This document shows, piece by piece, positions 5,084 through 7,886 of a stretch of 7,886 nucleotides of DNA. Every line of letters begins with the position of its first letter. The first letter of the stretch is position 1. A program made the translations under genes and the position numbers. The notes under the pieces are model-generated. The model was not told where the DNA came from. It searched no databases and saw only the letters and a program-made list of their open reading frames with translations. Origin of the DNA: an uncultured Neisseria sp. (lineage in GTDB: Bacteria; Pseudomonadota; Gammaproteobacteria; Burkholderiales; Neisseriaceae); NCBI GenBank assembly GCA_947097615.1, contig CAMURX010000071.1:1-7886 (forward strand). The letters run 5' to 3'.

Positions 5084-6463
5084 TCAATACTCCAATTCGC
5101 CGCTGGCACGCTTGGCTTTGAAGTCGCGCGTTTCCTTCACAATCACGCCCGAGAGCAGCAACAGGGCGATCAGGTTGGGCACGGCCATCAGGCCGTTGAA
5201 GGTGTCGGCGGCCGTCCACACCAGATCGAGGCTCATCACCGTGCCGAGCATCACGGTGGCAACGTAGATAACGCGGTAGGGCTTCACGAATTTGTCGCCA
5301 AAAACGTAACCGGCGCATTTTTCGCCGTAGTAACACCAGCCGAGGATGGTGGAATAGGCGAAGAAAATCAGGCCGATGGTGACAATCCAGCCGCCCCAGC
5401 CCGCCAGAAGGGCGTTGAAGGTCTGCGTGGTGAGCGCGGCGCCTTTGAGTTCGGGCAGCACGAATTGGCCGTCCGCACCCAGCAATCCCATCACCAGAAC
5501 GATGCCCGTTATCGAGCAGACGATGATGGTGTCGAGGAAGGTACCGGTCATGGAAACCAGTGCCTGGCGCACGGGATGGTCGGTTTTCGCGGCGGCGGCG
5601 GCGATGGGGGCGGAACCCATGCCCGCTTCGTTGGAGAACACGCCGCGTGCGACGCCGTAGCGGATAACGGTGCCCACCACGCCACCGGCCACGGCCTGTC
5701 CCGTGAAGGCGTCGCCCAGTATCACTTTCAGCGCGGGCAACAGCAGGTCGAGATGCGAGAAAACGATAACCAGGCCGCCGAGCACATAAAGAACGGCCAT
5801 AAAGGGCACGACGACGGAGCTGACTTTGGCGATGCTCTGGATGCCGCCGAGCACGACAAAGGCGGTTATCAGCGTCAGCGCCACGCCGCTGATCCACGGC
5901 TCGATGCCGAAGCTGCTGTGCACGGCCTGCGCCACGGAGTTGGCCTGCACGGAGCTGCCGATGCCGAAGGAGGCGATGGTGCCGAACAGGGCGAAAAGGA
6001 CGGCCAGCCATTTCCAGTTTTTGCCCAGGCCGTTTTCAATGTAATACATCGGCCCGCCCGACATTTCACCCTTGCTGTTGGTAATACGGAATTTCACCGC
6101 CAGCACGCCTTCGCCGTATTTGGTGGCCATGCCGAACACGGCGGTAATCCACATCCAGAACACCGCGCCCGGCCCGCCCGCTGCCACGGCGGTGGCGACG
6201 CCGGCGATATTGCCCGTGCCGATGGTGGCCGACAGAGCGGTCATCAGTGCGCCGAAATGGGATACGTCGCCGTCGTGGTCGCTGCCGTCGTCTTTTTTCG
6301 GATGCGGGCGGAAAGCCTGTTTCAACGCGTAAAACAGCATGGAAAACTGCAAACCGCGCAGAGCCAGCGTCAGCCAGATGCCTGTGCCGACCAGCAGCAC
6401 CAGCATACCGCGCCCCCAAACATAGCCGTTCAGACCGTTGAGAAAGTTCTCTATTCCTTGCAT
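5084..6463 (-). CDS. Sodium:alanine symporter family transporter (AGCS family)
   Basis: Inner-membrane secondary transporter predicted to import a small neutral amino acid (alanine, possibly glycine or serine) with sodium. At 459 residues it has normal length and about ten or more hydrophobic segments. Family hallmarks are GTGNIAGVATA (82-92), GGPGAVFWMW (96-105) with ATKYGE following, the SGGPMYYIENGLG stretch (135-147), RYGVARGVFSNEAGMGSAP (268-286) and GWCYYGEKC (375-383). Relatives include E. coli YaaJ, B. subtilis AlsT and archaeal AgcS; the exact substrate cannot be read from sequence. The start at 6463 is supported by a strong AGGAGG (6469-6474) 5 nt upstream. It ends with consecutive TGA and TAA stops. 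It lies downstream of pnp on the same strand but is separated from it by a terminator and has its own candidate promoter, so it is probably transcribed alone. It converges with ppsR. Confidence 0.95.
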   Translation of the reverse strand: MQGIENFLNGLNGYVWGRGMLVLLVGTGIWLTLALRGLQFSMLFYALKQAFRPHPKKDDGSDHDGDVSHFGALMTALSATIGTGNIAGVATAVAAGGPGAVFWMWITAVFGMATKYGEGVLAVKFRITNSKGEMSGGPMYYIENGLGKNWKWLAVLFALFGTIASFGIGSSVQANSVAQAVHSSFGIEPWISGVALTLITAFVVLGGIQSIAKVSSVVVPFMAVLYVLGGLVIVFSHLDLLLPALKVILGDAFTGQAVAGGVVGTVIRYGVARGVFSNEAGMGSAPIAAAAAKTDHPVRQALVSMTGTFLDTIIVCSITGIVLVMGLLGADGQFVLPELKGAALTTQTFNALLAGWGGWIVTIGLIFFAYSTILGWCYYGEKCAGYVFGDKFVKPYRVIYVATVMLGTVMSLDLVWTAADTFNGLMAVPNLIALLLLSGVIVKETRDFKAKRASGELEY

Positions 6464-6508
6464 TTTTTCCTCCTCAGTTAAATTGTGTACATTTCATCGG
6501 TGAGGCGC

Positions 6509-6537
6509 ATTTCAGCACACAATGTTAATTTGTGCAA
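6509..6537 (-). promoter_or_regulatory. Candidate promoter of the symporter gene
   Basis: On the minus strand, TTGCAC (6532-6537) and TGAAAT (6509-6514) are separated by 17 bp. The -10 is directly preceded by TGC, an extended -10 feature. Hexamer matches are modest (3/6 and 4/6). The predicted leader of about 38 nt ends in a strong AGGAGG ribosome binding site. Confidence 0.45.
6518..6534. promoter_or_regulatory. Possible operator dyad in the symporter promoter
   Basis: CACAA, a 7-bp spacer and TTGTG form a perfect 5-7-5 inverted repeat covering the promoter spacer and touching the -35. A related ACACAATTTAA lies on the minus strand near 6478-6488. The layout suits a dimeric regulator, but I do not recognise the regulator. 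Confidence 0.3.
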
Positions 6538-6602
6538 GGCGCAAACCGTCGCGCCCCAGACCGGAATACGGGCAAATCGTTTTGTACGGGCAGCACTTGT
6601 TT

Positions 6603-6614
6603 TTCAGACGGCCT
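6603..6614 (-). repeat. DNA uptake sequence (AG-DUS), reverse orientation
   Basis: Exact complement of AGGCCGTCTGAA in the pnp/symporter gap. It is in the same orientation as the copy 41 bp away, so the two cannot pair as a hairpin. Confidence 0.95.
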
Positions 6615-6643
6615 CACCGTTCCGGTTGCGCCGAAGCCGCGCT

Positions 6644-6655
6644 TTCAGACGGCCT
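6644..6655 (-). repeat. DNA uptake sequence (AG-DUS), reverse orientation
   Basis: Exact complement of AG-DUS. Its last four bases are the first four of a 19-bp palindrome (6652-6670). Confidence 0.95.
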
Positions 6656-6670
6656 GAAACTGTTTCAGGC
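6652..6670. repeat. 19-bp palindrome overlapping a DUS
   Basis: GCCTGAAACTGTTTCAGGC has two 8-bp arms around a 3-bp centre. It lies just past the pnp terminator in the direction of pnp transcription. The arm facing the DUS can alternatively pair with the CTGAAA end of that DUS. Confidence 0.55.
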
Positions 6671-6673
6671 AAC

Positions 6674-6702
6674 AAAAAACCGCACCTTCGCAGGTGCGGT
6701 TT
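6674..6702 (-). terminator. Rho-independent terminator of pnp
   Basis: An 11-bp perfect stem AAACCGCACCT (6677-6687) with its complement at 6692-6702 encloses a 4-nt loop. On the minus strand the stem runs into six T residues (6674-6679). It lies about 33 bp after the pnp stop and is the clearest terminator in the window. It contains no DUS. Confidence 0.9.
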
Positions 6703-6735
6703 CGCTTGGTTTTTAAGAATCCAAAACCATGCGGC

Positions 6736-7886
6736 TTATTCGGCGGCAGGTTCTTCCAGCAAGGCTTTGATCGACAGGCGCACGCGGCCGCGGTCGTCCA
6801 CTTCCAGCGCTTTTACTTTGACGCTCTGGCCGACTTTGAGATAGTCGTTCACGTCTTTCACGCGCTCGTGGGCGATTTGGCTGACGTGTACCAGCCCGCC
6901 TTTGCCGGGTAGGACGTCGACAATCGCACCGACGTTGTTGTCGAGAATTTTTACCACGGTGCCGTCGTACACTTCGCCCACTTCGACTTCGGCGGTGATG
7001 TCTTCGATGCGTTTTTTCGCCGCTTCCACCGAATCAGCGCTGACGGCGGCGATGGTGATGGTGCCGTCGTCGGCGATGTTGATTTCGGTGCCGGTTTCGG
7101 CGGTAATGGCGCGGATGGTTTCGCCGCCTTTGCCGATGACGTCGCGGATTTTGTCCTGGTTGATTTTCATGGTAAACAGGCGCGGCGCGTGTTGCGACAA
7201 TTCCTGCGGGCCCTGTACCGCTTCTTTCATCTGGCCGAGGATGTGCAGCCGGGCTTCTTTGGCCTGTGCCAGCGCGATCTGCATGATTTCTTTGGTGATG
7301 CCTTGGATTTTGATGTCCATTTGCAGCGCGGTTACGCCGTCGGTGGTGCCGGCCACTTTGAAGTCCATGTCGCCGAGGTGGTCTTCGTCGCCCAGGATGT
7401 CGGTGAGCACGGCGAATTTGTTGCCTTCCAAAATCAAGCCCATGGCGATGCCGGCCACGTGGGCTTTCAGCGGCACACCGGCGGAGAGCAGGCTCAGGCA
7501 GCCGCCGCAGACGGAAGCCATGGAAGACGAGCCGTTGGATTCGGTGATTTCGGAGACCACGCGCATGGTGTAGCTGAACGCTTCCGGCTCGGGCAGCACG
7601 GCCAAGAGCGCGCGTTTGGCGAGGCGGCCGTGGCCGATTTCGCGGCGTTTGGGCGCACCCATGCGGCCGCATTCGCCGGTGGAATAGGGCGGGAAGTTGT
7701 AGTGCAGCATAAAGCGGTCGGTGTATTCGCCGGAGAGGGCGTCGATGATTTGCTCGTCGCGTGACGTGCCGAGGGTGGCGACGGCCAGCGCCTGGGTTTC
7801 GCCGCGTGTAAACAGCGCCGAGCCGTGGGTGCGCGGCAGCACGCCGGTTTGGATGTTGATGGGGCGCACGGTGCGGGTGTCGCGGC
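6736..7886 (-). CDS. pnp: Polyribonucleotide nucleotidyltransferase (PNPase), C-terminal half, runs off right edge
   Basis: Phosphorolytic 3'-5' exoribonuclease of mRNA turnover, a cytoplasmic trimer that often associates with the RNA degradosome. About 383 codons are visible of roughly 700. The fragment opens in the second RNase PH domain with RDTRTVRPI, and FTRGETQAL follows. [18 protein letters not shown] and [14 protein letters not shown] are also present. By motif position, the last two aspartates of GDED and DMDF and the following lysine (about visible residues 168, 174 and 176) match E. coli Asp486, Asp492 and Lys494, which hold the catalytic metal. A KH domain follows with VIGKGG at about 249-254, then a C-terminal S1 domain from about 302 to 372 ([13 protein letters not shown] to [10 protein letters not shown]). 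The protein ends shortly after S1, so the tail is shorter than in E. coli. The start codon and upstream region are outside the window. An in-frame GTG at 7869 is an internal valine, not a start. Confidence 0.97.
   Translation of the reverse strand, partial: RDTRTVRPINIQTGVLPRTHGSALFTRGETQALAVATLGTSRDEQIIDALSGEYTDRFMLHYNFPPYSTGECGRMGAPKRREIGHGRLAKRALLAVLPEPEAFSYTMRVVSEITESNGSSSMASVCGGCLSLLSAGVPLKAHVAGIAMGLILEGNKFAVLTDILGDEDHLGDMDFKVAGTTDGVTALQMDIKIQGITKEIMQIALAQAKEARLHILGQMKEAVQGPQELSQHAPRLFTMKINQDKIRDVIGKGGETIRAITAETGTEINIADDGTITIAAVSADSVEAAKKRIEDITAEVEVGEVYDGTVVKILDNNVGAIVDVLPGKGGLVHVSQIAHERVKDVNDYLKVGQSVKVKALEVDDRGRVRLSIKALLEEPAAE

Noticed and set aside
5054..6481. 475-codon open frame on the plus strand, longer than the gene opposite it
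   Set aside because: It is antisense to the whole symporter gene. Its translation is His/Gly/Ala/Gln-rich with no domain I know, as expected from the complement of GC-biased codons. The minus-strand gene has a strong ribosome binding site and clear family motifs.

Overview
The window looks like chromosomal DNA from a Neisseriaceae bacterium, most likely a Neisseria species of the GC-rich commensal kind. The main evidence is the DNA uptake sequence. Ten exact copies of the 12-mer AGGCCGTCTGAA (the AG-DUS dialect) lie in the intergenic gaps, and I saw none inside a gene. The protein sequences also match my memory of neisserial orthologues closely, and third codon positions are strongly GC-biased. 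No mobile element, CRISPR array, rRNA or tRNA was seen. I cannot name the species from sequence alone.

Layout from left to right: (1) the 5' third of nrdA on the minus strand, running off the left edge, with a promoter region carrying two NrdR-type boxes; (2) a gene-free gap of about 390 bp with degenerate DUS copies and the ppsA terminator; (3) ppsA on the minus strand (PEP synthase); (4) a divergent intergenic region of about 405 bp with a good sigma-70 promoter for ppsA, a tandem 11-bp repeat in its leader and two DUS; (5) ppsR on the plus strand, encoding the kinase/pyrophosphorylase that regulates PpsA; (6) a convergent gap of about 300 bp made of a roughly 100-bp tandem repeat, in which three inverted DUS pairs form terminator-like hairpins; (7) a sodium:alanine symporter-family gene on the minus strand; (8) a 272-bp gap with that gene's promoter, two DUS, a small palindrome and the pnp terminator; (9) the 3' half of pnp on the minus strand, running off the right edge.

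Functionally this is a housekeeping region. PpsA and PpsR form one module: PpsA makes PEP from pyruvate, and PpsR switches PpsA off and on by modifying a threonine two residues before the catalytic histidine. Both the threonine and the histidine are present. NrdA (deoxynucleotide synthesis), the symporter (amino-acid uptake) and PNPase (RNA decay) have no evident pathway link to this module or to each other. Every full-length gene is intact and of normal length.

I found no undescribed protein system. The most interesting signals are non-coding: the paired NrdR boxes whose centres are three helical turns apart in front of nrdA, and the 100-bp-periodic DUS hairpin array between ppsR and the symporter gene.
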